From the NCBI RefSeq assembly GCF_008831305.1, contig NZ_ML708622.1:33225-97224 (forward strand): DNA of 64,000 nucleotides. The letters are read 5' to 3'. The DNA is from Kocuria coralli (GTDB lineage Bacteria; Actinomycetota; Actinomycetes; Actinomycetales; Micrococcaceae). Below the pieces are notes generated by a model. That model was not told the DNA's origin. It searched no databases and was given only the letters and a program-made list of their open reading frames with translations. The translations under genes and the position numbers were made by a program. Each line of letters begins with the position of its first letter. Within the stretch, counting starts at the first letter, position 1. Shown here in pieces: positions 9,142 to 18,745 of this stretch.

Positions 9142-10305
9142 GTGAGTCCGGTCAGCCTGGGCATGCCCGCAGCACCCCCGCCCGTCCTCTCGCCGCGTCG
9201 CAAGACCCGGCAGATCAGGGTGGGTTCCGTGGGCGTCGGCTCCGATTCCCCGGTCAGCGTCCAGTCGATGACGACGACCCCCACCACCGACATCAACTCG
9301 ACGCTCCAGCAGATCGCCGAGCTCAATGCGGCGGGCTGCGACATCGTGCGGGTCGCCTGCCCGTCCCAGGACGACGCCGAGGCCCTGCCGATCATCGCGA
9401 TGAAATCACCCATCCCGGTGATCGCGGACATCCACTTCCAGCCCAAGTACGTATTCGCCGCCATCGACGCCGGATGCGCCGGCGTGCGCGTGAACCCGGG
9501 CAATATCCGCAAGTTCGACGACCAGGTGGGGGCGATCGCGAAGGCCGCCCAGGACGCCGGGGTGTCCATCCGGATCGGCGTGAACGCGGGCTCTCTGGAC
9601 AAACGCCTCATGGAGAAATACGGCAAGGCCACCCCCGAGGCCCTGGCCGAGTCGGCCCGGTGGGAGGCCTCGCTGTTCGAGGAGCACGACTTCCACGACT
9701 TCAAGATCTCCGTCAAGCACAACGACCCCGTCACCATGGTCCGCGCCTACCAGCTGCTGGCCGAGTCGGGTGATTGGCCGCTGCACCTGGGCGTGACCGA
9801 GGCCGGCCCGGCGTTCCAGGGGACGATCAAGTCCGCCACCGCGTTCGGCGCCCTGCTCTCGCAGGGCATCGGGGACACCATCCGGGTCTCCCTGTCCGCA
9901 CCGCCCGTGGAGGAGGTCAAGGTCGGCAGCCAGATCCTGCAGTCGCTGGGTCTGCGCCCCAAGAAGCTGGAGATCGTCTCCTGCCCCTCCTGCGGCCGTG
10001 CCCAGGTGGACGTCTACAAGCTCGCGGACGACGTGACGGAAGGCCTCAAGGACCTGACCGTCCCCCTGCGGGTGGCCGTGATGGGCTGCGTGGTGAACGG
10101 ACCGGGTGAGGCGCGGGAGGCCGATCTGGGAGTGGCCTCCGGCAACGGGAAGGGGCAGATCTTCGTCAAGGGCGAGGTGATCCGCACGGTTCCCGAGGAC
10201 CAGATCGTGGAGACCCTGATCACAGAGGCCAATCGCATCGCCGAGGACATGGACGTGGCCGAGGGGGAGGAGTCCGGTGCTCCGACCGTGACCGTCGCGG
10301 GATGA
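9142..10305 (+). CDS. ispG: 4-hydroxy-3-methylbut-2-enyl diphosphate synthase
   Basis: Iron-sulfur enzyme of the non-mevalonate isoprenoid pathway that reductively opens methylerythritol cyclodiphosphate. Cluster cysteines C281, C284 (SCPSCGR) and C316 ([10 protein letters not shown]) have the same spacing as E. coli IspG. The TIM-barrel opening includes [13 protein letters not shown]. Start GTG 9142 has AGGAG six to seven bases upstream, giving 387 residues; the longer upstream frame lacks homology. The stop overlaps the next gene's ATG. Confidence 0.96.
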   Translation: MSPVSLGMPAAPPPVLSPRRKTRQIRVGSVGVGSDSPVSVQSMTTTPTTDINSTLQQIAELNAAGCDIVRVACPSQDDAEALPIIAMKSPIPVIADIHFQPKYVFAAIDAGCAGVRVNPGNIRKFDDQVGAIAKAAQDAGVSIRIGVNAGSLDKRLMEKYGKATPEALAESARWEASLFEEHDFHDFKISVKHNDPVTMVRAYQLLAESGDWPLHLGVTEAGPAFQGTIKSATAFGALLSQGIGDTIRVSLSAPPVEEVKVGSQILQSLGLRPKKLEIVSCPSCGRAQVDVYKLADDVTEGLKDLTVPLRVAVMGCVVNGPGEAREADLGVASGNGKGQIFVKGEVIRTVPEDQIVETLITEANRIAEDMDVAEGEESGAPTVTVAG

Positions 10306-11183
10306 GACTCTTCGCCGGGACGGCCCCACGGCTGGTTCCACCGCATGCCGTCCCGGACGGGGCGCTCGAGCATCTGCTCGCAGCGACCCCCGTGTCCTCG
10401 GTGTTCGTGGCCGAGAACGTCGGCCGATACCGCGCGGCGGGTTCCAGGCGGGCCGCGCCGGTGGTGGGAATCACCAGCGGGGGCCGTGGCCTGCCCGGCA
10501 GGCGCACGGAGGCCGTGAAACTCCACGGAGCGTGCTGGGTCGGTACCAACGTGGTGCCGGTCAGCCTGGACGACGACGGGATCAGGCTCGTGGCCGATCA
10601 CCTGCTGGTCACCAGGACACCGCGCTCGTCCTTCTTCGGCCCGCAGCGCGAGGTTCTGGGGGTCTGGGACTCCCTGAAGGACAGGTGGCCTCAGCCTTTC
10701 GCCGTGCGGGACGATCAGCCGCTGCTCGTCTTCGAGGGAAACGGCGAGGTGACCCCGCATCCCGAGGTCCGGTACGCCGAACCCGCCGAGATCGCCGAGG
10801 TGCTGCCGGCCAGCGCCGCCATGTTCCAGGAGGAAGTGGGCTACTCGCCCTATGTCGAGGGCGACAACGGCTACGTCCGCAGGGTGTCCCGGCTGATCCA
10901 GGACCGGCGCACGTTCGTGGTGATGCGCGACGGGCGCGTGGTGTTCAAGGCCGATGTGGGGGCCGCCGCCGGGGAGGTCTGCCAGATCCAGGGCGTCTGG
11001 GTAGCGCCGGCCTTCCGGGGTCAGGGTCTCGCCGCGCCCTGCATGGCCGCCGTCGTGGAGCGGGTGCAGCAGCGCTGGCCGACCGTGAGCCTCTACGTGA
11101 ACTCCTACAACCTGCCCGCGCTGAGGACCTACCGCCGTGTCGGCTTCCGGCAGGCGGGGACGTTCGCCACGGTCCTCTTCTGA
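10302..11183 (+). CDS. GNAT acetyltransferase with N-terminal DUF4081
   Basis: A 293-residue protein. The N-terminal half resembles DUF4081, and the C-terminal half is a GNAT domain with the acetyl-CoA binding segment [13 protein letters not shown] and a closing [13 protein letters not shown]. The ispG-GNAT adjacency is conserved in actinobacteria (compare Rv2868c-Rv2867c in Mycobacterium tuberculosis). Substrate unknown. The ATGA overlap with ispG indicates translational coupling. Confidence 0.88.
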   Translation: MRLFAGTAPRLVPPHAVPDGALEHLLAATPVSSVFVAENVGRYRAAGSRRAAPVVGITSGGRGLPGRRTEAVKLHGACWVGTNVVPVSLDDDGIRLVADHLLVTRTPRSSFFGPQREVLGVWDSLKDRWPQPFAVRDDQPLLVFEGNGEVTPHPEVRYAEPAEIAEVLPASAAMFQEEVGYSPYVEGDNGYVRRVSRLIQDRRTFVVMRDGRVVFKADVGAAAGEVCQIQGVWVAPAFRGQGLAAPCMAAVVERVQQRWPTVSLYVNSYNLPALRTYRRVGFRQAGTFATVLF

Positions 11184-11304
11184 GCCTCATCTGTGCACGG
11201 AGACGCCCTTCCGGCCGGATCCCCGATCGGGCCCGTGCGACGTCATGTCATGTCACACGAGCGCCGTATCCCGTGGCTGTGCGTCAATGGATAGCGTTCG
11301 CATC

Positions 11305-11333
11305 TGCACATAACTAATGTGAATCCATACAAT
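11305..11333 (+). promoter_or_regulatory. Vegetative-type promoter for the lipoprotein pair
   Basis: TGCACA (11305-11310), a 17-base spacer and TACAAT (11328-11333) form the best -35/-10 match in the window, in a locally AT-rich patch. The predicted start is near 11340, about 55 bases before the first lipoprotein ATG. Confidence 0.6.
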
Positions 11334-11394
11334 CTTCCGACGCGAAGCCTCCACGGTCCGAGTGGATGGTGGTCGGACGACGAAGGGGAGAACC

Positions 11395-12231
11395 ATGACG
11401 GAGAAGTCCAAGTTCCTGCTGGCGACCGGAGCGGTCTGCGTGCTGGCCCTGACGGCATGCGGCGGCGGGGGCGGAGGCGGCGGGGAGGAGAGCGCCGCAC
11501 CCGTTGAGGCACCGGCCGACTACACGCTGGAGAACACCGAGTCCACGCTGGCCTCCGCCACGGTGGGCGGCGAACAGGTCTCGGACGTGACCCCCGCCTC
11601 GGAGGCCCTGTCCGAGGGCGGTTCCGAGGCCGAGTCGGCCCAGGCCATGCTCGGCGCGATGATGGCACTCGTGGAGACCGATCCGGAGGAGTGCAAGGAC
11701 CCGCTGTTCACCATCGTCTCCGCCGGCGTCATGGACGGCCAGGGGATGAGTGAGAACCTCGACCAGATGGTGGGCGGCAGCGCCGGACAGGACATCGTGG
11801 TCTCCGCCCGGGTCATGGACTCCCGCGAGGCAGCCGACCAGGCGGTCCAGGACATGACCTCCAGCCTGGACGGCTGCGGCGACATCACCCTGTCGGCGAT
11901 GGGTGAGGAGGGTCAGATGACCTCCTCGACCTCCTCGCCGGAGATCGAGGGCGCGGGCCAGGTGCTGCTCGTCGAGGGCAGCGCCAGCGATGCCGGGAGC
12001 ACGGCGAGCCCCAGCGGGGAGAGCACCTTCAGCGCCGCCTCCATGAGCGTGGGCAACCTGGTCGTCATGGTCTCGCCCGGCGACAGCATGTCGGTCGTGG
12101 ACGGCGGTTCGGATACGACGGCGTCACCGGCGAGCGAGGACGAGCTGGAGTCCAGCCTGAAGGACCTCGCCGGCGCGTTCGTCGACGGTCCCGTGGAGCC
12201 CACCTCCTCCGCCAGCCCGTCCGCATCCTGA
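11395..12231 (+). CDS. Predicted lipoprotein A of a tandem paralogous pair
   Basis: A 278-residue protein with a signal peptide ending in lipobox LTAC and a Gly-rich linker. Start ATG 11395 has GGGAG four bases upstream. The body is acidic and Ser/Ala-rich with two cysteines, in DPEECKDPLF and LDGCGD. The next gene has the same layout and equivalent cysteines, so the two are paralogues. The pattern (two cysteines, substitution-prone body, lipid anchor) is reminiscent of PknH-type extracellular sensor domains, but I do not recognise the family firmly and assign no function. Confidence 0.8.
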   Translation: MTEKSKFLLATGAVCVLALTACGGGGGGGGEESAAPVEAPADYTLENTESTLASATVGGEQVSDVTPASEALSEGGSEAESAQAMLGAMMALVETDPEECKDPLFTIVSAGVMDGQGMSENLDQMVGGSAGQDIVVSARVMDSREAADQAVQDMTSSLDGCGDITLSAMGEEGQMTSSTSSPEIEGAGQVLLVEGSASDAGSTASPSGESTFSAASMSVGNLVVMVSPGDSMSVVDGGSDTTASPASEDELESSLKDLAGAFVDGPVEPTSSASPSAS

Positions 12232-12240
12232 TATAGCCAC

Positions 12241-12271
12241 CGTTCCGGGGGCCGGCGCGGCCCCCGGAACG
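12241..12271 (+). terminator. 13-bp hairpin between the two lipoprotein genes
   Basis: Bases 12241-12253 pair exactly with 12259-12271 around a five-base loop. No T-tract. It may terminate the first gene or set the ratio of the two products. Confidence 0.5.
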
Positions 12272-12288
12272 CCCGGGAGGAGCCCACC

Positions 12289-13149
12289 ATGAGAGACCAC
12301 CGAAGAGCCCCCCTGCTGGCTGCCGCCTCGGCGGCAGCAGCCCTGGTGCTGACCGGTTGCGGCCTGTTCGGCGGCGAGGATGAGCCGGCACCCGAGGAGA
12401 CCGCGCAGCAGAGCAGCGCGGAAGCCACGGCGACGACGGCGAGCCCGGATGCCACAGACGAGGCCACCGCGGAGACCTCCTCGGCGGCACCGTCCCCGAG
12501 CGCCACGGCGAGCTCGTCCGCCACGGCGGGCGGGGGCGCGGGTGAGGCGCCCGCGGATCTGTCCAACAGCAGCGTCATGGGAGCGCTCAACGGCCAGGTG
12601 GTCGGCGGGGTGGAGCTCAACGCGCTGCCGGTGAGCCTCATGGAGGCCTCCGGGCAGGACATTCCCGCGCTGCTCGAGGAGTCCCTGGGCGTCGTCGCGG
12701 TCGACCCGGCCAGCTGCGCGGACCCGGTCCAGGGTTCCTTCATGGGCGGGATCATGCAGTCGAACATGGCCGACGGCGTCGTGGGAGTGGACACCGGCGG
12801 AAGCGTGATCATCACCGTGCACTCCTTCGACTCGGTCCAGGACGCCGAGGCCGACCTGCAGGGGTTCCGTGACGAGGTGGACGACTGCTCCGAGGCCACC
12901 ATGTCGGTCGACGGGGAATCCCTGCCGGTGGAACTGAGCGACGAGGACCTCACCGTCGAAGGCGCGGAGACCGCGATCCGCACCCGGCTCAACGCCAGCG
13001 GGGCCGGAGAGAGCATCGCCGTGCACTCCGGCCGCATGGTCTACGGCAACTCCGTCGTCTCCGTGCTGTCCTCGGGCGAGTACCAGGGCGAGCAGGCGGA
13101 CTACGAGGCGCTGCTGACCGAGGTGGCCCAGCTCCTCCAGGGGGCCTGA
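12289..13149 (+). CDS. Predicted lipoprotein B of a tandem paralogous pair
   Basis: A 286-residue protein with lipobox LTGC after an Ala-rich signal peptide, then about 70 residues of Ala/Ser/Thr/Glu-rich linker suited to crossing the cell wall. The globular part aligns by eye with lipoprotein [20 protein letters not shown] corresponds to TDPEECKDPLFTIVSAGVM, and [21 protein letters not shown] to MDSREAADQAVQDMTSSLDGC. It has a GGGAGGAG ribosome binding site. Function unknown; a cell-surface sensing or binding role is inference. Confidence 0.8.
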   Translation: MRDHRRAPLLAAASAAAALVLTGCGLFGGEDEPAPEETAQQSSAEATATTASPDATDEATAETSSAAPSPSATASSSATAGGGAGEAPADLSNSSVMGALNGQVVGGVELNALPVSLMEASGQDIPALLEESLGVVAVDPASCADPVQGSFMGGIMQSNMADGVVGVDTGGSVIITVHSFDSVQDAEADLQGFRDEVDDCSEATMSVDGESLPVELSDEDLTVEGAETAIRTRLNASGAGESIAVHSGRMVYGNSVVSVLSSGEYQGEQADYEALLTEVAQLLQGA

Positions 13150-13289
13150 CGGGATCCTGCGGTGTGCGGGGGCCGGACCCATGGGCGATAGGATGGCCCG
13201 GGTCTGGCCCTTCGTCGTCGCGCTGCAGCGGCACACCGGGGAAGCGCTGGGACCGAACTCTTCACCGATCACCCCGAAACGGAGCGCCC

Positions 13290-15089
13290 GTGGCACTGCG
13301 ACTCTCCACCTTGTTCCTGCGCACCCTGCGCGAGGACCCCGTAGACGCCGAGGTGGCCAGTCACCGCCTGCTTGCGCGCGGCGGCTACATCCGGCGGGTC
13401 GCCCCCGGCGGTTTCGCCTGGCTGCCCCTGGGCATGATCGTGCTGCGCAACATCGAGGCGATCGTGCGCGAGGAGATGAACGCCATCGGCGGCCAGGAGG
13501 TGCTGTTCCCGGCGCTCCTGCCCCGTGAGCCCTACGAGGCCACCGGCCGCTGGGAGGAGTACGGCGACAACCTCTTCCGGGTCAAGGACCGCAAGGACGC
13601 GGACCACCTCCTGGCGCCCACCCACGAAGAGGTCTTCACCCTGCTGGTCAAGGACCTCTACTCGTCCTACAAGGACCTGCCCACGATCCTCTACCAGATC
13701 CAGACCAAGTACCGGGACGAGGCGCGTCCGCGGGCCGGGCTGATCCGGACGCGGGAGTTCATCATGAAGGACTCGTACTCCTTCGACGTCGACGACGATG
13801 GCCTGGCCGAGTCCTACCGCCTGCACCGGGCCGCCTATGTGCGAATCTTCGAACGACTGGGACTCGAGGTCGTCGCCGTCTCCGCCGACTCGGGCGCCAT
13901 GGGCGGTTCGCGATCGGAGGAGTTCCTGTTCCCCACCGCCATAGGGGAGGACACCTTCGTACGATCGCCCGGAGGGTACGCCGCCAACGTGGAGGCGGTG
14001 ACCACCGTCGTGCCGGAGGCCGTGCCCTACGACGACGCCCCGGCCGCCGTCGTGCGCAACACCCCGGCCTCGCCGACCATCGAGTCGCTCGTGCGCCAGT
14101 CCCAGGAGCTGCACCCGCGCGAGGACCGGGAGTGGACCGCCGCGGACACACTGAAGAACGTGGTCCTGAAGATCACCCGCCCGGACGGCGAGCACGTCCT
14201 GGTGGCGGTGGGGCTGCCGGGCGACCGCAACGTCGACATCAAGCGCCTGGAGGTCAGCATCGGCGACGCCCTGGAGATCCAGGGCGAGATCGAGGTCGAG
14301 CAGGCCTCCGACGACGACCTCCGGTCCCGGCCGCTGATCGTCAAGGGCTACCTGGGGCCGGGGCTGAACCTCGGCGAGCCCCTGCTGGGCGAGAAGTCCG
14401 TGACGGGTATCCCGTACTTCGTGGATCCGCGCGTGGTCGAGGGCACCCGCTGGGTGACCGGGGCGAACGTCTCCGGACAGCACGTCTACGACCTCGTGGC
14501 CGGCCGGGACTTCACGTGGGACGGCACCATCGAGTGCGCGCAGGTACTGCCCGGTGATCCCGCCCCGGACGGATCCGGGCCCCTGGAGGCCGCCCGCGGC
14601 ATCGAGATGGGGCACGTCTTCGCCCTGGGCCGCAAGTACGCGGAGGTCCTGGGGCTCAAGGTCCTCGACCAGAACGGCAAGCAGGTCGTGGTGACCATGG
14701 GCTCCTACGGGTTCGGCGTCACCAGGGCCGTGGCTGCCCTGGCCGAGGCCTACCACGATGACAAGGGCCTGATCTGGCCCCGGGCGGTGGCCCCGGCCGA
14801 CATCCACGTCGTGGCCACCGGCAAGGGGGCGGAGTTCATGGCCGAGGCCGAGAAGATCGTGGAAGAGCTGGAGGCCCAAGGCCTCAAGGTGCTCTTCGAC
14901 GACCGCGCCAAGGTCTCCCCGGGTGTGCGGTTCGGCGACTTCGAGCTGCTGGGCGTGCCCACCATGCTGGTGGTCGGCCGCGGCCTGGCCGATGGGATGC
15001 TCGAGCTCAAGGACCGTGCCACCGGAGAGGCCCGCGACGTCCGGCGCGACGGCGTCGGCCCGGAGGTGGCCGCGGCGATCCGTGGCTGA
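13290..15089 (+). CDS. proS: Prolyl-tRNA synthetase (bacterial type with editing insert)
   Basis: Charges tRNA-Pro. Class II motif 2 region appears as [15 protein letters not shown] around residue 155, and motif 3 as [14 protein letters not shown] around residue 470. Between them lies a roughly 180-residue insert, the INS domain that hydrolyses alanyl-tRNA-Pro. A C-terminal anticodon-binding domain ([10 protein letters not shown]...[16 protein letters not shown]) follows. Start GTG 13290 (599 residues) has GGAG upstream and begins at the conserved [17 protein letters not shown] hexamer at 13189-13194 is a possible -10. Confidence 0.96.
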   Translation: MALRLSTLFLRTLREDPVDAEVASHRLLARGGYIRRVAPGGFAWLPLGMIVLRNIEAIVREEMNAIGGQEVLFPALLPREPYEATGRWEEYGDNLFRVKDRKDADHLLAPTHEEVFTLLVKDLYSSYKDLPTILYQIQTKYRDEARPRAGLIRTREFIMKDSYSFDVDDDGLAESYRLHRAAYVRIFERLGLEVVAVSADSGAMGGSRSEEFLFPTAIGEDTFVRSPGGYAANVEAVTTVVPEAVPYDDAPAAVVRNTPASPTIESLVRQSQELHPREDREWTAADTLKNVVLKITRPDGEHVLVAVGLPGDRNVDIKRLEVSIGDALEIQGEIEVEQASDDDLRSRPLIVKGYLGPGLNLGEPLLGEKSVTGIPYFVDPRVVEGTRWVTGANVSGQHVYDLVAGRDFTWDGTIECAQVLPGDPAPDGSGPLEAARGIEMGHVFALGRKYAEVLGLKVLDQNGKQVVVTMGSYGFGVTRAVAALAEAYHDDKGLIWPRAVAPADIHVVATGKGAEFMAEAEKIVEELEAQGLKVLFDDRAKVSPGVRFGDFELLGVPTMLVVGRGLADGMLELKDRATGEARDVRRDGVGPEVAAAIRG

Positions 15090-15117
15090 TCCGTACCCGT
15101 CCTTCAGAGTCCGTCTC

Positions 15118-16137
15118 TCAGCCGGTCTCGAGACCCGGAAGGGCTTCGAGACCGGCTGCGGCATCTCCGGGAGCCGCGTCGATCCCGCGGACCCGGACCT
15201 GGGTCACGACGGCTCGCAGCAGCACCGCCTCGCCGGGCGCCGACGCCCGCGGATCCTCCCCGGCGTCCAGAATCTGGGCTGCGGCGGCATCGGTGAGATC
15301 GGCCATCAGCCGGTCGAGGGCTCGTCCCGGTTCGCTCCGGAACCCGGCGGGCATGCTCGGCTGCCCGCTGACCACCCCCGGGCTGCGGGCGGTCATGGCC
15401 CGGAGCCAGGCGCCGTCGAGCACGGGGTCCAGGGAACGCGACCAGTCCCCGGGCCGGGGCCTCTCGCCTTTCGGCAGGGCCTCCCAGGTCTGCGCCGCGA
15501 AGCGGGTGCCGGCCAGGGCGGAGGCGAGCCCGAACGCCGGCTCGTCCGACGGCGCCGGTGAGCTGCCGTCCTCCGCCGGCCCCTCCGTCACGGCGGATGC
15601 CGCCTCCTCGGCCGGTTCCGGCACCAGGGAGGTCGCGCTGCCGGGATCGGCACCCAGGTCCACGGCGACGGCGGCGCGATATGCCGCCGCCGAGACGTTC
15701 ACCGCGCGCTGCTGCCGGTCCGCCGCGGGCAGGTCCAGGAGTTCACGCGCCGTGCTCAGCAGGGCCCGCTGCGGATCCGTCACGGTGGAATATTGCACCA
15801 GCTGCGTCTCGTCGTCCGCTTCTTCGGCAGCCCGCTCCCGCGCGGACTGCGACGGCTCCGGCCCCATGGCGTCGAGCTGCTGCTGGAGGTCCTCCCTGAT
15901 GGCCTCCGCCTGCCCGGCCGTCAGGCCCTCCCAGTGCCGGGCCTCCGTCAGGGCCTCGGAGGCGAGCCAGGCACGGGTGGCGTCCGGATCCTCGATGTCC
16001 CGGGAGGAGCCGACCGCGCCCGCGAGCCCCCAGACCCCGGCCAGCGCCGCAGCCAGCACGACGATCAGGACGAGGACCGGCGTGGTGCCCGGCCAGGACC
16101 GGGCCCGCGGAGCGGGGCGTACGGAGCGTTGACGCAT
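15118..16137 (-). CDS. Ala-rich protein with one N-terminal transmembrane segment
   Basis: A 339-residue protein of unknown function. A basic N-terminus is followed by one hydrophobic segment (about residues 20-42) and then a largely helical, alanine-rich body predicted outside the membrane. It lies on the opposite strand between proS and rimP. Mycobacterium tuberculosis has opposite-strand Ala-rich genes (Rv2844, Rv2843) at the equivalent place, so it may be a counterpart (DUF4439-like), but I could not confirm any signature residue. Confidence 0.65.
   Translation of the reverse strand: MRQRSVRPAPRARSWPGTTPVLVLIVVLAAALAGVWGLAGAVGSSRDIEDPDATRAWLASEALTEARHWEGLTAGQAEAIREDLQQQLDAMGPEPSQSARERAAEEADDETQLVQYSTVTDPQRALLSTARELLDLPAADRQQRAVNVSAAAYRAAVAVDLGADPGSATSLVPEPAEEAASAVTEGPAEDGSSPAPSDEPAFGLASALAGTRFAAQTWEALPKGERPRPGDWSRSLDPVLDGAWLRAMTARSPGVVSGQPSMPAGFRSEPGRALDRLMADLTDAAAAQILDAGEDPRASAPGEAVLLRAVVTQVRVRGIDAAPGDAAAGLEALPGLETG
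15119..15158. terminator. 13-bp terminator between proS and the convergent gene
   Basis: Bases 15119-15131 and 15146-15158 are exact reverse complements around a 14-base loop. The hairpin overlaps the last codons of the minus-strand neighbour. No T-tract. Confidence 0.65.
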
Positions 16138-16300
16138 GGTCGTCCTCTCTCACGATCTGTGCTTCGCGGCCGGGGCGGGGGCTGAGCTGCGGGGCCGGCA
16201 CTCAGGGGCGCCCGCGGACTGGGGAAGACTCCCGGGCCGGCGGGAGACCTTAGGATGGGGGCGCTTGGACCGTAACCCGCCGATCACCAGGAGCCTAACC

Positions 16301-16834
16301 GTGACCACTCCGGCAAGCACCGACCCCGCTGCCCCGCTGCGCGAGATCCTGACCCCCGTGGTCGAAGGCCAGGGTCTGTACCTGGAGGAGATCAGCGTCA
16401 GGGGAGCGGGCGCCAGCCGCATCGTGCAGGTCCTGGTGGACCTGCCCGACGACACCACCGAGGGCGTGGACCTCGAAGACATCGCCCGGGTGTCGCGCGC
16501 GGTGTCGGAGGCCCTGGACGAGTACGACGCCGTGGACGGTCCCGGCTACGAGCTGGAGGTCTCCTCCCCGGGGGCCGCCCGGGAACTCAAGCAGCTACGG
16601 CACTGGAAGCGCTCCGTGGGCCGTCAGGTCACGGTCACGCCCATGGACACCGTCCGTGAGGCGAAGTTCACGGCCCGCCTGCTGTCCGTCGACACGTCGG
16701 CCGGCGAGGACCACGCCGTCGTCACGCTGCAGCGCAGCGAGCAGGTCAAGAAGGGCATGCCGGTCAAGCAGCTGCCGCCCGAGACCTGGACGCTGACGGA
16801 GATCCGGCGGGCCAAGGTCCAGGTCCAGGATTGA
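16301..16834 (+). CDS. rimP: Ribosome maturation factor RimP
   Basis: Assists 30S subunit assembly. 177 residues, with family elements GLYLEEISVRG, then VDLEDIARVSRAVSEALD and the diagnostic YELEVSSPGAARELKQLRHW. Start GTG 16301 follows CAGGAG at good distance; the frame upstream is non-conserved. TAGGAT at 16251-16256 may be its -10. First gene of the rimP-nusA-ylxR-infB cluster. Confidence 0.94.
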   Translation: MTTPASTDPAAPLREILTPVVEGQGLYLEEISVRGAGASRIVQVLVDLPDDTTEGVDLEDIARVSRAVSEALDEYDAVDGPGYELEVSSPGAARELKQLRHWKRSVGRQVTVTPMDTVREAKFTARLLSVDTSAGEDHAVVTLQRSEQVKKGMPVKQLPPETWTLTEIRRAKVQVQD

Positions 16835-17068
16835 GCCCGTACCGCATCCGCGGCGAGGACGGGCCCGCTCGGCCGGTCCCGGGCGGGTGTATGGTGGAGG
16901 GCTGATACCGGAGCGCAGCGCGCAATCCGGGCCGCCGGATCGGCGGACCGGAGCGGAAGCGACCGCCATGTAAGTTCTCGAGGACAGCGTTCCGCCCGGA
17001 CCGGGTGGTGCGCTGTTGTCAATCACTGGGCGCAGGAGGTCCCGCGCACCACGACAGGAAGGCCCGAT
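16835..17068 (+). other. rimP-nusA intergenic leader, 234 bases
   Basis: Longer than usual inside this operon. It contains TATGGT (16890-16895), a possible -10 without a recognisable -35, so nusA may have its own promoter. No ORF or strong hairpin stands out. Confidence 0.3.
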
Positions 17069-18043
17069 ATGGACATCGACATGAGTGCCCTGCGGATGCT
17101 TGAGCGTGAGCGCGAAATCCCCGTAGACCTGCTGGTCCCCACGATCGAGCAGGCCCTGGTCCTGGCCTACATGCGCTCCCCGGGCGCCATCAAGGACGCC
17201 CGCGCGGAGATCGATCCCAAGACCGGCCACGTGACCATCTGGGCTCCCGAAGTGGACGAGGACGGCAGCAGGATCGGGGAGTTCGACGACACCCCGGACG
17301 GCTTCGGCCGGATCGCCGCCTCGACCGCCCGGCAGGTCATCCTGCAGCGTCTGCGCGACGTCGAGGACGACACCGTCCTGGGCCATTTCAAGGGCCGCGA
17401 GGGCGAAGTGGTCTCCGGGCAGATCCAGCAGGGCCGCAATCCGCACATGGTCCAGGTGGACCTGGGGACGGTCGAGGCCGTCCTTCCGCCGCACGAGCAG
17501 GTGCCGGGGGAGAAGTACCCCCACGGCGGCCGGATCCGCGCCTACGTGCTCGAGGCCCGCCGGGGCCCCAAGGGACCCTCCATCACCCTGTCCCGTTCGC
17601 ATCCGGAACTGGTCCGCCGGCTCTTCGAGTTCGAGGTCCCGGAGATCGCCGACGGCGACGTCGAGATCATGGCCATCGCCCGGGAGGCCGGCCACCGGTC
17701 CAAGATCGCCGTGGCCGCCAACACGTCGGGCGTCAACGCCAAGGGATCGTGCATCGGCGAGATGGGCACCCGCGTGCGCGCCGTCATGAACGAGCTGGGT
17801 GGCGAGAACATCGATATCGTCGACTGGTCCAACGACCCCGCCGTATTCATCGGCAACGCCCTGTCTCCCGCGAAGACCGTGAAGGTCGAGGTTCTCGACG
17901 AGCGGGCCAAGACAGCGCGCGCCGTCGTGGCCGATAACAAGCTCTCCCTGGCCATCGGCAAGGAGGGGCAGAACGCCCGCCTGGCGGCCAAGCTGACCGG
18001 GTGGAAGATCGACATCGTTCCCGAATCCCGCGACAGCGCCTGA
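17069..18043 (+). CDS. nusA: Transcription termination/antitermination factor NusA
   Basis: Binds RNA polymerase and nascent RNA. 324 residues: N-terminal domain (1-105), S1 domain (about 130-195), KH1 ([20 protein letters not shown]) and KH2 ([20 protein letters not shown]). It lacks the C-terminal acidic repeats of E. coli NusA, as usual in actinobacteria. AGGAAGG ribosome binding site before ATG 17069. Confidence 0.96.
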   Translation: MDIDMSALRMLEREREIPVDLLVPTIEQALVLAYMRSPGAIKDARAEIDPKTGHVTIWAPEVDEDGSRIGEFDDTPDGFGRIAASTARQVILQRLRDVEDDTVLGHFKGREGEVVSGQIQQGRNPHMVQVDLGTVEAVLPPHEQVPGEKYPHGGRIRAYVLEARRGPKGPSITLSRSHPELVRRLFEFEVPEIADGDVEIMAIAREAGHRSKIAVAANTSGVNAKGSCIGEMGTRVRAVMNELGGENIDIVDWSNDPAVFIGNALSPAKTVKVEVLDERAKTARAVVADNKLSLAIGKEGQNARLAAKLTGWKIDIVPESRDSA

Positions 18044-18107
18044 GGGCCGTCCCGAGCCGCCCAGCGTGGCGAAGGCCTCAAATTCGGCTGAGAATCGATC
18101 GAGGGGC

Positions 18108-18124
18108 TAGACTGTTCGGCGGTC
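18108..18124 (+). promoter_or_regulatory. Candidate ylxR promoter sharing an exact 17-mer with the rpsO promoter
   Basis: The string TAGACTGTTCGGCGGTC begins with a good -10 hexamer and recurs exactly at 26996-27012 upstream of rpsO. The -35 is poor. A hairpin (18144-18151 with 18160-18167) lies between it and the ylxR start. Confidence 0.5.
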
Positions 18125-18197
18125 GAAAAGTCGATGGGACGTGCCTCCGCGCGGAACCACGCGGAGGAATTTCTCAACACAGGGGTGCGTTCATTTC

Positions 18198-18488
18198 GTG
18201 AGACACGTTGCGCGCCGCACCTGTATTGGATGCCGGGCCGTCGATGAACCCGACCAGCTCGTGCGCTTGACCGTGCGCACCGACGCGACCGGGACCGCCG
18301 TCGTCATGATCGACGAAGGGCGCAGACTCGGTGGCCGAGGTGCTTGGCTGCATCCCACGGAACAGTGTCTGCAGAACGCCGTGCGCCGCAAGGCTTTCAA
18401 CCGCGCCTTCCGCGCGCCGGTGGACGCGGACGCCGTGGTGCAGACGTTCAGGCAGGTGGCCTCGGAAACGGCCGCCGAGCACGAGTAA
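18198..18488 (+). CDS. ylxR: YlxR-family RNA-binding protein
   Basis: Small basic protein (96 residues, DUF448) normally found between nusA and infB; it is thought to bind RNA or regulate transcription. Shows the family signatures RTCIGCR near the N-terminus and GGRGAWLHP in the middle. GTG 18198 gives the usual short N-terminus; AGGGGTG lies about 11 bases upstream, so translation may be modest. Confidence 0.88.
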   Translation: MRHVARRTCIGCRAVDEPDQLVRLTVRTDATGTAVVMIDEGRRLGGRGAWLHPTEQCLQNAVRRKAFNRAFRAPVDADAVVQTFRQVASETAAEHE

Positions 18489-18745
18489 GCCGACCACGGC
18501 CGCCAGTACGGGCGGCCGGGTCCGGACCGGCTGGCCCGTCAACGTGGCGGACAGACGACTTCCGGTGCGGACTGTTATGGAAAGCGAGTCAGAAGCTGAT
18601 GGAAACCCGATGAGTGCCGAACGATGAGTGCTTCAGAGTGCTCTGAAAACGGTGTTCCCGTGCGCCCGAAGTCTGCGCGGGAGAACCCCCACGGCAAGTA
18701 GTCGGTCCGCCTCCTGTCACGGATGCGGACCGGGACAGGAGAGAA

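Noticed and set aside
13150..13289. T-box or other tRNA-sensing leader before proS
   Set aside because: No T-box core or specifier stem pattern was seen, and actinobacterial T-boxes are typically before ileS.
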